A DNA stretch of 34,848 nucleotides from the NCBI RefSeq assembly GCF_004348535.1, contig NZ_SMJX01000061.1:1-34848 (forward strand), in the 5' to 3' direction. The notes beneath the pieces are model-generated. The model saw only the letters and a list, made by a program, of their open reading frames with translations, searched no databases and was not told the origin of the DNA. Shown here in pieces: positions 26,076-34,577 of this stretch. The translations under genes and the position numbers were made by a program. Numbering within the stretch: position 1 is the first letter of the stretch; the number at the start of each line of letters is the position of its first letter. Source of the stretch: Actinomadura sp. KC216 (GTDB lineage: Bacteria; Actinomycetota; Actinomycetes; Streptosporangiales; Streptosporangiaceae).

Positions 26076-27841
26076 GCGGCGGCGGCGCGCCCGGCGAGCT
26101 GCTCCGGATCGAGATCACCGACGAGGCGGGCGTGTTCGCCGTCCGGCAGATCGGCCGCCGCGTCGCCGCCGAGGTGGGCCTCCCCGGCCAGGACCAGGTC
26201 CGCGTCGCCACCGCGCTCAGCGAGGCCGGGCGCGCGCTGTACGCGTGCTCGGACCGGGTGTCGGTCGCGTTCGTCCTCGACCGCGAGCACCCGCCCGGGC
26301 TGGTGATCGAGCTGACCCTCGTGCCCCGGACCAGCATGGACGGGGCGGCGGAGTGCGAGGCCGCGATCTCGCGGCTGCTGAGCCGGGTCGAGCACGAGGC
26401 CACCGAGGACGGCGTCCGCGTCCGGCTCCGCAAGAACCTGCCCGCGGGCGCTGAGCCGCCCGGCGACGCCGGCCTGCGCGACCGGCTCGGCCGCCTCAGA
26501 CCCGTCCCCGCGCTGGAGGAGCTGCGGACGCAGAACGCCGATCTGATGGCGGCGCTGGAGGACGTCCAGCGGCAGCGGGAGGAGCTGCAGTCCCTCAACA
26601 CCGAGCTGGAGGCGACGAACGAGGGCGTGATGGCGCTCTACAACGAGCTCTCCGAGGAGCTGGAGGAGACCAACCGCGGCGTCGTGGCACTGTACGCGGA
26701 GCTGGAGGAGAAGTCCGACCAGCTGCAGCGGCTGGGCGAGGCCAAGAACCGGTTCTGGGCGGCGGTCAGCCACGAGCTGCGCACCCCGATGAACAGCGTC
26801 ATCGGGCTCGTCCGGCTGCTGCTGGACCCCGCCGCCGAGCCGCTCACCGCCGAGCAGCGCCAGCAGATCACCCTGATCGGCGACACCGCCGAATCGATGC
26901 TGGCGCTGGTGAACGAGCTACTGGACATCGCCAAGGCCGAGCGCGGCGGGCTGGAGCCGCGGCGCGCGCCGGTGCGTGTCCCGGCGCTGCTGGACGAGCT
27001 GTCCGAGCAGCTGCGCCCGATGGCCGAGCAGGCGGGGCTGACGCTCGCCGTGGACGCCGCCGCCGCGCCGCCCGTCGTCGTCACCGACGCGGAGATGCTC
27101 ACCCGCATCCTGCGGAATTTGGTGAGCAACGGCCTGAAGTTCACCGCGGAGGGCGGCGTGCGGGTGGCGGCGCGGGCGGTGCCGGGGCACACCGAGTTCG
27201 TCGTGTCCGACACCGGCCCGGGCATCGCGCCCGCCGACCAGGCGCGGATCTTCGAGGAGTTCTTCCGCGTGCCCGGCAGCGAGGCGGGCGGGACGGGCCT
27301 CGGCCTCCCCTACGCGCTGCGCCTCGCCCGGGCGCTCGGCGGCGACCTGTCCGTCGACAGCACGGTCGGCGAGGGCACGGCGGTGACGCTGCGGCTGCCG
27401 CCGTTCGAGCCGCTGGACGCCCTCGGGCACGTGCTGATCGTGGACGACGACGTCCCGGCCCGCCGCGTCCTGCGGGGCCTGGTGGCGGACGCCGCCGACC
27501 GGGTCACCGAATGCGCCGACGGCCGCACCGCCGTGGAGTGCGCCGCCGCCGACCCGCCCGACCTCGTCCTGCTGGACCTGCGGATGCCGGGCCTGGACGG
27601 GTACGAGGTCCTCACCCGGCTGCCGCGGGACGTGCCGGTGGTGGTGGTGACCGCGTCGGACGTGACCGTCCAGGGGCCGGGCCCGGAGCCCGGCGCGGGC
27701 GGTGATCCGCGGCTGGGGCGCGCGGGCGGGGTGCTGAGCAAGGACCGGATCGGCCCGGAGACGCTCGCCGAGGCGGTCCGCATGGCGCGCGAGGCCGCGC
27801 GCCCAAGGGACGGGGGACGCGACACCGGGGACGGGGGGTGA
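26072..27841 (+). CDS. Hybrid histidine kinase with degenerate N-terminal GHKL domain
   Basis: A soluble protein of 589 residues. Residues 1-125 look like an RsbT/RsbW fold that has lost function: the N-box Asn is Ala (LSEAGRALYAC against SELARNTYAHG in the RsbT gene) and the glycine motifs are absent. Next is a coiled coil with an 18-residue tandem repeat (178-195 and 196-213, ELE-A/E-TN-E/R-GV). Then comes the phosphoacceptor domain with H234 (SHELRTPMN), an ATPase domain with N349/N353, DTGPG and GTGLGLP, and a C-terminal receiver with D502 (LDLRMPG). No membrane segment, so it reads an internal signal, perhaps from the stressosome. GTG start in GTGA overlap. Confidence 0.93.
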   Translation: MSGGGAPGELLRIEITDEAGVFAVRQIGRRVAAEVGLPGQDQVRVATALSEAGRALYACSDRVSVAFVLDREHPPGLVIELTLVPRTSMDGAAECEAAISRLLSRVEHEATEDGVRVRLRKNLPAGAEPPGDAGLRDRLGRLRPVPALEELRTQNADLMAALEDVQRQREELQSLNTELEATNEGVMALYNELSEELEETNRGVVALYAELEEKSDQLQRLGEAKNRFWAAVSHELRTPMNSVIGLVRLLLDPAAEPLTAEQRQQITLIGDTAESMLALVNELLDIAKAERGGLEPRRAPVRVPALLDELSEQLRPMAEQAGLTLAVDAAAAPPVVVTDAEMLTRILRNLVSNGLKFTAEGGVRVAARAVPGHTEFVVSDTGPGIAPADQARIFEEFFRVPGSEAGGTGLGLPYALRLARALGGDLSVDSTVGEGTAVTLRLPPFEPLDALGHVLIVDDDVPARRVLRGLVADAADRVTECADGRTAVECAAADPPDLVLLDLRMPGLDGYEVLTRLPRDVPVVVVTASDVTVQGPGPEPGAGGDPRLGRAGGVLSKDRIGPETLAEAVRMAREAARPRDGGRDTGDGG

Positions 27842-29436
27842 CGGCCGTGGCGACGACGCTGGTGGTCGACGACAACGACACCAAGCGGTACATCATCGGC
27901 AGCTGGCTGCGGCGCGCGGGCCACACCGTGGTGGAGGCCGCGTCGGCGGCGGAGACCTGGAGCAGGCTGGTCGAGCACGCCGTCGACCTGGTGGTGCTGG
28001 ACGTCCGGCTGCCGGACATGAGCGGCATCGAGGTGTGCGAGCGGATCAAGGCCGCGCCGGACACCAGGTCGCTGCCGGTCATCCACATCTCGGCGCAGGC
28101 CGTCGAGGCCGCCGACCGCACCGCGGGCCTGCGCCGCGGCGCCGACGCCTACATGACCGACCCGATCGACCCCGGCGAGTTCCTCGCCACGGTCGAGGCG
28201 ATGCTGCGCTACTACCAGGCCCGCCGCCGCGCCGAGCGGATGGCCGCCCGGATGGCCGAGCTCACCCGCACGTCCCTGGCGATCAACTCGGCCGCGTCCT
28301 TCGACGACCTGGCGGCGGTCGCCGCCCGCGGCGCCTTCATGATCTTCGGGACGCCGGCCACGGTGTTCGTGCTGCCGCCGGACGGCCGCGTCCGGCGGAC
28401 CGTCGAGCTCGGCATCGGGCCGTGGCGCCGCGGCTGCCCGCCGGACGTGCCCGAACGCATGGCCGAGCTGGCGAGGCTGGGCGGCGACACCGGCACCGAG
28501 GTCGCCCGGGTGCCGCTGGAGGAGTGGCTCGTCCTGCTGCCCGACAGCGTCGCGGACAGCGACGTCACGCTGGTGGTGTCGCGGTTCAGGCACGGCCGCC
28601 CGCCGATCGGCGTCGCGCTCGCGGGCCGCGCCGCCCGCTCGGACGACGACGTCAACCTGCTCCGGCAGCTCGGGCAGGCGGTGGCGCTCGCGATGGAGGC
28701 GCTGCGGTCCTACACCGTGGAGCACACGACCTCGCTCACCCTCCAGCACAGCCTGCTGCCCTCGTCGCTGCCGCCCGTCCCGGGCTGGTCGCTGGCCGTC
28801 CGCTACGAGCCAGCGAGCGACCAGGCCGAGGTCGGCGGCGACTTCTACGAGGTCCTCGACCGCGGCGACCGGGTGCTGGTGGCCATCGGGGACGTGCAGG
28901 GGCACTCGCTGCACGCGGCGACCGTCATGGCGGAGATCCGGCACGCGCTGCGCGCGTTCGCCGCCGAGGGGCACGACTCCGTCACGATCCTGCGGCTGCT
29001 CAACGACGTGCTGGAGCGCTACCACGACGACCAGACCGCCACCATGTGCCTGATGACGCTCGACCCGCTGAGCGGCGCCGCGCACATCGCCAGCGCCGGG
29101 CACCTCCCGCCGCTGCACGTCTCCGGCGGGGACGCCCGCTACGGCCGGGGCGGCGGCCTGCTCCTCGGCTTCCCCCGGGAGCCGCCCGACACGAGCGGGG
29201 TGGCGGTCGAGAAGACGCAGGTGCCGCCCGGCGGCACCGTCGTGCTCCTCACCGACGGGCTGATCGAGGACCGCGGCATCCCGCTGGCCGACAACCTGGA
29301 GCGGCTGCGGCTCCTCGCGATCGGCGTGGACGGCGCGGACGAGGAGGCCGACCGGTTCGGCGACCGCGTCATCGCCGAGTTCGGCCACCGGGAGGACGAC
29401 GTCGCCCTCGTCGTCCTCCGCCGCGACGCGCGCTGA
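27838..29436 (+). CDS. Receiver-GAF-like-PP2C phosphatase
   Basis: A 532-residue response regulator whose output is a SpoIIE-type phosphatase. The receiver (1-125) has D11/D12 and phosphoacceptor D55 (LDVRLPD). The conserved Lys of receivers is replaced: the motif reads MTDP and not xxKP. A GAF-like region follows (about 145-290). The PP2C domain (about 300-530) has VGGDFYE, GDVQGHS, TDGLIED and EDDVALVVL, so metal binding is intact. It would dephosphorylate an anti-sigma antagonist when triggered by the hybrid kinase encoded just upstream, with which it shares a GTGA overlap. Last gene of the operon. Confidence 0.94.
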   Translation: MTAVATTLVVDDNDTKRYIIGSWLRRAGHTVVEAASAAETWSRLVEHAVDLVVLDVRLPDMSGIEVCERIKAAPDTRSLPVIHISAQAVEAADRTAGLRRGADAYMTDPIDPGEFLATVEAMLRYYQARRRAERMAARMAELTRTSLAINSAASFDDLAAVAARGAFMIFGTPATVFVLPPDGRVRRTVELGIGPWRRGCPPDVPERMAELARLGGDTGTEVARVPLEEWLVLLPDSVADSDVTLVVSRFRHGRPPIGVALAGRAARSDDDVNLLRQLGQAVALAMEALRSYTVEHTTSLTLQHSLLPSSLPPVPGWSLAVRYEPASDQAEVGGDFYEVLDRGDRVLVAIGDVQGHSLHAATVMAEIRHALRAFAAEGHDSVTILRLLNDVLERYHDDQTATMCLMTLDPLSGAAHIASAGHLPPLHVSGGDARYGRGGGLLLGFPREPPDTSGVAVEKTQVPPGGTVVLLTDGLIEDRGIPLADNLERLRLLAIGVDGADEEADRFGDRVIAEFGHREDDVALVVLRRDAR

Positions 29437-29546
29437 TCCGCCCGGCGCCGGTCTCGCCGCGGCGGGCAGTGGATGCCGGGACCCGCCGCGCTCGCCTACG
29501 ATGCGGCGAGGACCACAGACGGGATCGGGCCGGGATCGAGGGCGGG

Positions 29547-30689
29547 ATGCGACGGCGCGGCAGGGCGCTCTGCGTGGGCATCGCGGCGGGCATCGTGTGC
29601 ACGCTGGCCGCCGACATCGTGCTGGTCGTGTCCGGCCGGCCGGGCGAGAAACCGGCCCGCGCCGACGCCCTGGTGTCGGTGGAGCGGGGCGCCGCGCAGG
29701 CCCCGGCGGTCGCGCCGCTGACCCGCCGGTACACCCCGCACCTGCTGGTCGCCGGGACGTCGTCGCTGCCGCCCGAGGCCGTCGAGCGCGCGAAGGGCCT
29801 CAAGGGCGTCGCCGGGATCACGGTCGTGGACGCCGCCCGCGCCAACGTCGGCGGGCGCCGCCTGGGGCTGCTCGGCGTGGACCCGTCGCGGTTCCGGGCG
29901 TTCGCGCCGGAGCCGACGGCCGAGTCCGACCAGCTGTGGCAGACGATCGCGTCCGGCGGCCTGGCCGTCTCGTTCGAGGAGGGCCGCGGCGGGGCGTTCC
30001 AGCTCGGCTCGGTCGTCGAGGCGGGCCGCAGCGCCGGCCCGGGGCGGGTGCGCGTCGGCGCGTACGCGTCGATGGGCCTCGGCGACATCGACGCGGTCGT
30101 GTCCCGCGACCAGGCCCGCGCGCTGGGCATGCCGGACGGCAACGCCCTGATCATCAGCGCGCCGAAGGCCGACACCGCGAAGCTCGCGGCGCGGCTGAAG
30201 AAGATCCTCCCGCGCGGCACGAGGGTCGCGACGCTGCCCGCGGGGCGGGCGCGCCCGAACGCGAAGGCCAAGGACGGCCCGCGGCTCACCGGCCGCCCGG
30301 ACGGCGTGACCGGCGCCGCGTCCCCGATCACCGGCAACATGATGACGCCCACGATGCGGACGGCGCTGCTGGAGATCGCGGGGATGTTCGGCCCGTTCCC
30401 GGCGATCGGCTGCCACCGCTCCACCGGCGACCCGCAGGACCACGCCGCCGGGCGGGCCTGCGACTTCATGGAGAGCACCGGCGGGCGGATGCCGAGCGCG
30501 GGCGCCCGGCGGCACGGCGACCAGGTCGCCGCGTACGCCGTCGCGCACGCGCGGCGGCTCGGGGTCTCCTATGTGATCTGGCGGCAGCGGATCTGGAACG
30601 TGCGCGGCGGCGGCTGGCGCCCGATGGAGGACCGCGGCAGCCTCACGCAGAACCACTACGACCACGTGCACATCTCGGTGCTGCGCTAG
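29547..30689 (+). CDS. Exported protein with C-terminal metal-binding (VldE/peptidase-M15-like) domain
   Basis: A 380-residue protein with a short basic N-terminus and one hydrophobic segment (about 8-29), so it is secreted or anchored outside. The middle (about 55-240) resembles the extracellular part of MacB/FtsX permeases (GVAGITVVDAARANVGGRRL, DIDAVVSRDQARALGM) without any further membrane helix. The C-terminal region (about 262-380) has IGCHRSTGDPQDHAAGRACDF and NHYDHVHISVL, with His/Asp residues placed like the zinc ligands of D-Ala-D-Ala peptidase-type domains. A cell-wall role is plausible. ATG 29547 has GAGGGCGGG upstream. It follows the Rsb operon after 110 bp, so it is probably separately transcribed. 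Confidence 0.8.
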   Translation: MRRRGRALCVGIAAGIVCTLAADIVLVVSGRPGEKPARADALVSVERGAAQAPAVAPLTRRYTPHLLVAGTSSLPPEAVERAKGLKGVAGITVVDAARANVGGRRLGLLGVDPSRFRAFAPEPTAESDQLWQTIASGGLAVSFEEGRGGAFQLGSVVEAGRSAGPGRVRVGAYASMGLGDIDAVVSRDQARALGMPDGNALIISAPKADTAKLAARLKKILPRGTRVATLPAGRARPNAKAKDGPRLTGRPDGVTGAASPITGNMMTPTMRTALLEIAGMFGPFPAIGCHRSTGDPQDHAAGRACDFMESTGGRMPSAGARRHGDQVAAYAVAHARRLGVSYVIWRQRIWNVRGGGWRPMEDRGSLTQNHYDHVHISVLR

Positions 30690-30714
30690 CCGTCCGCGGC
30701 GCGGCCGTGCCAGG

Positions 30715-32796
30715 TCAGGGCCTCGGCAGTTCCTGCTCGCACCAGACGACCTTGCCCTCGGCGGTGCGGCGAACGCCCCAGCGCTGCGCGAGCCGCCCGA
30801 CGACGTGCAGGCCCCGGCCCGACTCGATCATGTCGCTGTCGTCCTCCCGGTGCCGGACGCGGGGACGCCCGTCGGAGGAGTCGAAGACCTCGCAGACCAG
30901 GCCGCCCTCCCGCACCAGCCGCAGCCCGATCCGCCCGCCCGCGTGCCGGATCGCGTTCGTGACCAGCTCGGACGCCAGTAGCATCGTGGGGTGGGCGAGC
31001 TCGTCCAGGTCCCAGCGGGCGAGCCGGTCGCGGATGAGGCCGCGCGCCCGGCGGACGGCGGCGGGCTCGGCGGGCAGCTCCCAGGTGGCGTGGCGGTCGT
31101 CGGGGATGCGCGCCAGCCGCGCCACGAGCATGGCGATGTCGTCGCGGTGCTGGTCGTCGTAGATGCCGTCGAGGGCCGCCTGGCAGAGGTCTTCGAGCGG
31201 GCGGGCGGCGGCGCCGCCGGAGAACGTGCCGCGCAGGCGGGCGAGGCCGTCGTCGATGTCGCGGGCCCGGTTCTCCACGAGGCCGTCGGTGTAGAGGAAC
31301 AGGAGCGTGCCGTCCTCGACGGCGAACTCGCGGCTGACGATCGGGCCGTCGCCGCCGACGCCGAGCGGCGGCGCGGGCGGTACGGGCAGGTATTCGGGTT
31401 CGGCGCCGGGCGGGACGAGCAGCGGCGGCAGGTGCCCGGCGCTGGCGATCTCGCACCGCCCGCTGACCGCGTCGTAGACGACGTAGGCGCAGGTGGCGAA
31501 GTGCGGCTCGCGTTCGCCGAGCGTCCGCATCAGCGAGTCGAGCCGCTCCAGCGCCTCGGCGGGCGGCAGTTCGAGCCCGGCGAGGGTGTGGATGGCGGTG
31601 CGGAGCCGTCCCATCGTGACCGCGGCCTTCACGCCGTGCCCGGCGACGTCCCCGACGACGAGCGCGACCCGCGCGCCGGGCAGCGCGATCGACTCGTACC
31701 AGTCGCCGCCGACCTCGATGAGGCGGCTGCCCGGCAGGTAGCGGTGGTGGACCTCGACCGGCGACGGCGCCGACAGCCCGGTCGGCAGCAGGCTGCGCTG
31801 CAGGGTGAGCGCGGTGGCGCGTTCCCGCGAGTACTGGCGGGCGCTCTCGATGAAGATGGACGCCCGGTTGGCGAACTCCATCCCGATCTCGACGTCGTAG
31901 GCGTCGAAGGGGCGGTGCGCGACCGTCCGGGTGCAGGAGAAGAATCCGAGGAGGCCCGCCGACGACGTGATCGGCAGCAGCAGCATCGACGAGCCCTTCA
32001 GCAGCTCCCCGACCGGCGGGCGGCGCCACGCCGCGGCGATCTCGGCCGCGCCCTCGCCGCCGAGGGAGCGCAGCACGGGCTCGCCCGTCTCGAGGCACTG
32101 CGCGTAGGGGGTGCCGGGCGGGTAGACGAGGGATTCGCCGGTGGGGAACGTCGCGTCCCAGGCGGGATCGTCGTCGTCGAAACCGATCGCCATCCGGCGC
32201 ATCTGCGGGCCGTCCGGGCCGTCGGAGTGCTCGTCGGCGTCCAGATGGCTCTCCAGGAGAAGCAGGCCGCCGGAATTGCAGAAATGCGGGACGAGCACGT
32301 CCATCAGGCCGCGCGCGAGCATTTCCAGGTCGAGCGTGGAGCCGATCCTCGGGAGCGCGTCGTCGAGCAGGGCGCGGCGGATGACGGCCGGGTCGACGAA
32401 CCGGTCGGCGAGCGGTACCGGCACCTTGATCACGGCGAGCGCGGCGATGTCGGGCACGACGGCGGCCGGGGCGCCGTCGGCCCTGTCGCCCTCGGGAGCG
32501 CCGCCGTTCATGGGGTGGACGGTCACGACGGCGTCGAGCGTCCCGCCGCCCGGGGTGTCCATGGCGAGCATGGCGGTGCGCTCGCGGCCGGCCTTCAGCG
32601 CCTCCAGCAGCGGCTTGCGGGCACCGGCGATCACCTCGTCGAGATGGGCGCCGAGCAGGCATTTCCCGTCGGGAGCCGCCCCATTCGGCGACAGCACGGC
32701 CGCGGCATTGCGGTCGAACTGGAGTATTCGACCCGACGAATCCATGCCGAGAATAAGAATTCGGGTGGACGACTCCATCGCTCGATTATGGGACAT
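30715..32796 (-). CDS. PAS-GAF-PP2C-HATPase serine phosphatase
   Basis: A 693-residue regulator with four parts: a PAS-like domain (about 10-100, FDRNAAAVLSPNG), a GAF domain (about 150-315), a SpoIIE phosphatase (about 325-555: VGGDWYES, GDVAGHGV, TDGLVENR, HRDDIAMLVARL) and an RsbW-like ATPase (about 570-690, SELVTNAIRHAGG and SGRGLHVVGRL). Such fusions both phosphorylate and dephosphorylate anti-sigma antagonists. It faces the Rsb operon and may be another output of it. The start is uncertain: ATG 32796 gives seven-odd extra residues, while ATG 32778 has a -10-like CATAAT 6 nt upstream, which would make a leaderless message. Confidence 0.93.
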   Translation of the reverse strand: MSHNRAMESSTRILILGMDSSGRILQFDRNAAAVLSPNGAAPDGKCLLGAHLDEVIAGARKPLLEALKAGRERTAMLAMDTPGGGTLDAVVTVHPMNGGAPEGDRADGAPAAVVPDIAALAVIKVPVPLADRFVDPAVIRRALLDDALPRIGSTLDLEMLARGLMDVLVPHFCNSGGLLLLESHLDADEHSDGPDGPQMRRMAIGFDDDDPAWDATFPTGESLVYPPGTPYAQCLETGEPVLRSLGGEGAAEIAAAWRRPPVGELLKGSSMLLLPITSSAGLLGFFSCTRTVAHRPFDAYDVEIGMEFANRASIFIESARQYSRERATALTLQRSLLPTGLSAPSPVEVHHRYLPGSRLIEVGGDWYESIALPGARVALVVGDVAGHGVKAAVTMGRLRTAIHTLAGLELPPAEALERLDSLMRTLGEREPHFATCAYVVYDAVSGRCEIASAGHLPPLLVPPGAEPEYLPVPPAPPLGVGGDGPIVSREFAVEDGTLLFLYTDGLVENRARDIDDGLARLRGTFSGGAAARPLEDLCQAALDGIYDDQHRDDIAMLVARLARIPDDRHATWELPAEPAAVRRARGLIRDRLARWDLDELAHPTMLLASELVTNAIRHAGGRIGLRLVREGGLVCEVFDSSDGRPRVRHREDDSDMIESGRGLHVVGRLAQRWGVRRTAEGKVVWCEQELPRP

Positions 32797-32837
32797 GGCG
32801 GGGACGCGTGCGGCCGATACGGGACGGTAGGCGTCCC

Positions 32838-32849
32838 CCGGAATTCCGG
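32838..32849. promoter_or_regulatory. 12-bp perfect palindrome
   Basis: CCGGAATTCCGG lies between the phosphatase gene start and the 3' end of the NAD-binding gene, 42 bp upstream of the phosphatase ATG. It could be an operator for that gene. No regulator can be assigned. Confidence 0.3.
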
Positions 32850-32862
32850 TGCCCGCGGTGCC

Positions 32863-33636
32863 TCAGGGGCGCGGGTGGCGTTCGTCCAGGTACTCCTGCC
32901 AGGTCCGGCGCCCGACGGCGTGGCCGGGGGTCAGGTGGTGGCCCTCCCGGAATCCGCGTCCGGCGCGTCCGGGCAGGGGCAGCGGCACGCGGACGGGCCG
33001 CCGCAGGCCGCGCGCCTTCAGATAGGCCCGCGCCATCTCCTCCAGCGTGAGCACCTCCGGGCCGCCCATGTCGTCCACGCGCTGCGCGGGGCCGGGAGCG
33101 AGGGCCAGTTCGGCGAGGCGCTCCGCGACCTCCCCGACGTCGATCGGCTGGTCGCGCAGGCCCTTCGGCAGCACGATGACGCCGGGCACCTTGGTGAGGA
33201 CGTTCAGCACCATCTCGGGCAGCGAATGGAACTGCGTGGTCCGCAGGATCGTGTACGGGAGCCCGGAGCCCTCGATCAGCTTCTCCACGGCGTGCTTGGT
33301 CATGTAGTAGCCGTAGGGGATCCTGTCGACGCCGACGATCGAGATGTAGAGCAGGTGCGGTCCGCCCTGCCGGCGGGCCGCGTCGACCAGCCGCCGCGCG
33401 GCGGGCAGGTCCCGCTTCGGGTGGAGCGGGTCGCTGGCGCAGTGCACGATCGTCGCGGCGCCGGCGACGGCCGCGTCGATGCCCTCGCCGGTTTCGAGGT
33501 CTCCCCGGTGCCAGGTCACGCCGTCCTGCGGCGGTCTGGCGCGGCGGCTGAGCGCGTGCACGTCCGCGCCCGCCTCGGCGAGCAGCCTGGTCAGCGGGCG
33601 GCCGAGCGTCCCGCTCGCCCCGGTCACGAGGATCAT
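32863..33636 (-). CDS. NAD(P)-binding NmrA/atypical SDR protein
   Basis: A 257-residue Rossmann protein of the atypical SDR (NmrA-like) group. The dinucleotide motif TGASGTLG is at 5-12. A Tyr-x3-Lys-like stretch is seen in YYMTKHAVEKLIEGSGLPYT, followed by ILRTTQF, the usual landmark of the group. Members act as redox sensors or reduce small compounds, and the true substrate is unknown. It is preceded by the spermidine-synthase-like gene on the same strand, 38 bp away, possibly in one message. Confidence 0.9.
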   Translation of the reverse strand: MILVTGASGTLGRPLTRLLAEAGADVHALSRRARPPQDGVTWHRGDLETGEGIDAAVAGAATIVHCASDPLHPKRDLPAARRLVDAARRQGGPHLLYISIVGVDRIPYGYYMTKHAVEKLIEGSGLPYTILRTTQFHSLPEMVLNVLTKVPGVIVLPKGLRDQPIDVGEVAERLAELALAPGPAQRVDDMGGPEVLTLEEMARAYLKARGLRRPVRVPLPLPGRAGRGFREGHHLTPGHAVGRRTWQEYLDERHPRP

Positions 33637-33674
33637 GGCTCGCTCCTTTCCCTTCCCGGCCCGTCCCTCACCTG

Positions 33675-34535
33675 TCAGGACTTCCCGAAGACCTGCGGCG
33701 GCGGGACTGGCGCGACGATCTCCTCGCCGTCGCGCAGCGGCGCGGAGCCCGCGCAGAACGCGGCGAGGTCGCCGCCGTCCAGCAGCCGGGCCCGGGCGGC
33801 GCCGCCCGCCGCGCGGCGGGTCAGCTCGGCCACCGGGAGCGGCCTGCGCGACCCGGCCACGATGAGGTTGCCGAAGCGGCGGCCGCGCAGCACGCCCGGG
33901 TCGCCCATCAGCAGCGTGTGCCGGAACACCGACCGGACGGTGGCGGCGACGCGGCGGGCGAACGGGAGCCGGAAGCCGTCCGCGACGTTGGCCATGTAGA
34001 CGCCGCCGGGCCGCAGGACGCGCGCCGCTTCCAGGACGAACTCGCGGGTCGCGAGCTCGGGCGGCATCGACGCCTCGGCGAACGCGTCCATGACGAGGAG
34101 GTCGTCGGCCTCGTCGGCGAGCGCGGCGACGCCGGTACGGCCGTCGGTGACCCGGATCCGCAGGCCCGGAACGCCCTTGACGGGCAGCTGCTCCCTGACG
34201 AGTTCCACCAGCCCCGCGTCCGGTTCCAGGACCACCTGCCGGGACCCGGGACGCGTCGCGGCGATGTAGCGCGGCAGCGTGCAGCCGGCGCCGCCGATGT
34301 GGACGGCGTCGAACGCCTCCCCGGCCGCGCCGAGGCAGTCGACGACGTCGCCCATGAGCCGCATGTACTCGAAGTCGAGGTAGGTCGGGTCGGACAGGTC
34401 CACATACGACTGGGGGACGCCACCGACCAGCAGCATCCAGCCGCCGTCGCGGTCGGCGTCGCGCAGCAGTTCGGCCTCGCCGCCGTCGATCGCGTAGATG
34501 TTCGCGCGCGGACCGTGCCTGCCCTTGCGTCCCAT
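33675..34535 (-). CDS. Spermidine-synthase-like protein
   Basis: A 286-residue protein of the spermidine synthase/methyltransferase-like fold. Signs are VPQSYVDLSDPTYLDFEYMR (near 40-59), the nucleotide loop HIGGAGCTLPRY (79-90), an acidic E104 (LEPD), D131 after the next strand and D150 in VMDAFAEA. Real spermidine synthases need an Asp pair in a DxxDP-like motif, and here only D150 is clear. Enzyme activity on polyamines is therefore doubtful, and it may be a related methyltransferase-like protein. A TAGGGT hexamer 6 nt before the ATG suggests a leaderless message. Confidence 0.88.
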   Translation of the reverse strand: MGRKGRHGPRANIYAIDGGEAELLRDADRDGGWMLLVGGVPQSYVDLSDPTYLDFEYMRLMGDVVDCLGAAGEAFDAVHIGGAGCTLPRYIAATRPGSRQVVLEPDAGLVELVREQLPVKGVPGLRIRVTDGRTGVAALADEADDLLVMDAFAEASMPPELATREFVLEAARVLRPGGVYMANVADGFRLPFARRVAATVRSVFRHTLLMGDPGVLRGRRFGNLIVAGSRRPLPVAELTRRAAGGAARARLLDGGDLAAFCAGSAPLRDGEEIVAPVPPPQVFGKS

Positions 34536-34577
34536 GGCCCCACCCTACGGAAGCCCTTTCCGGGAACCGCCGGAACG

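Noticed and set aside
29437..29546. TACGAT as a -10 for the exported protein gene, with hairpin CTCGCC/GGCGAG
   Set aside because: No -35 at a workable distance and the hairpin overlaps the hexamer. Not strong enough to list.
30991..33999. 1002-codon plus-strand open frame
   Set aside because: Antisense to the PP2C protein and the NAD-binding gene, with no recognisable domain. Length alone is not evidence at this GC content.
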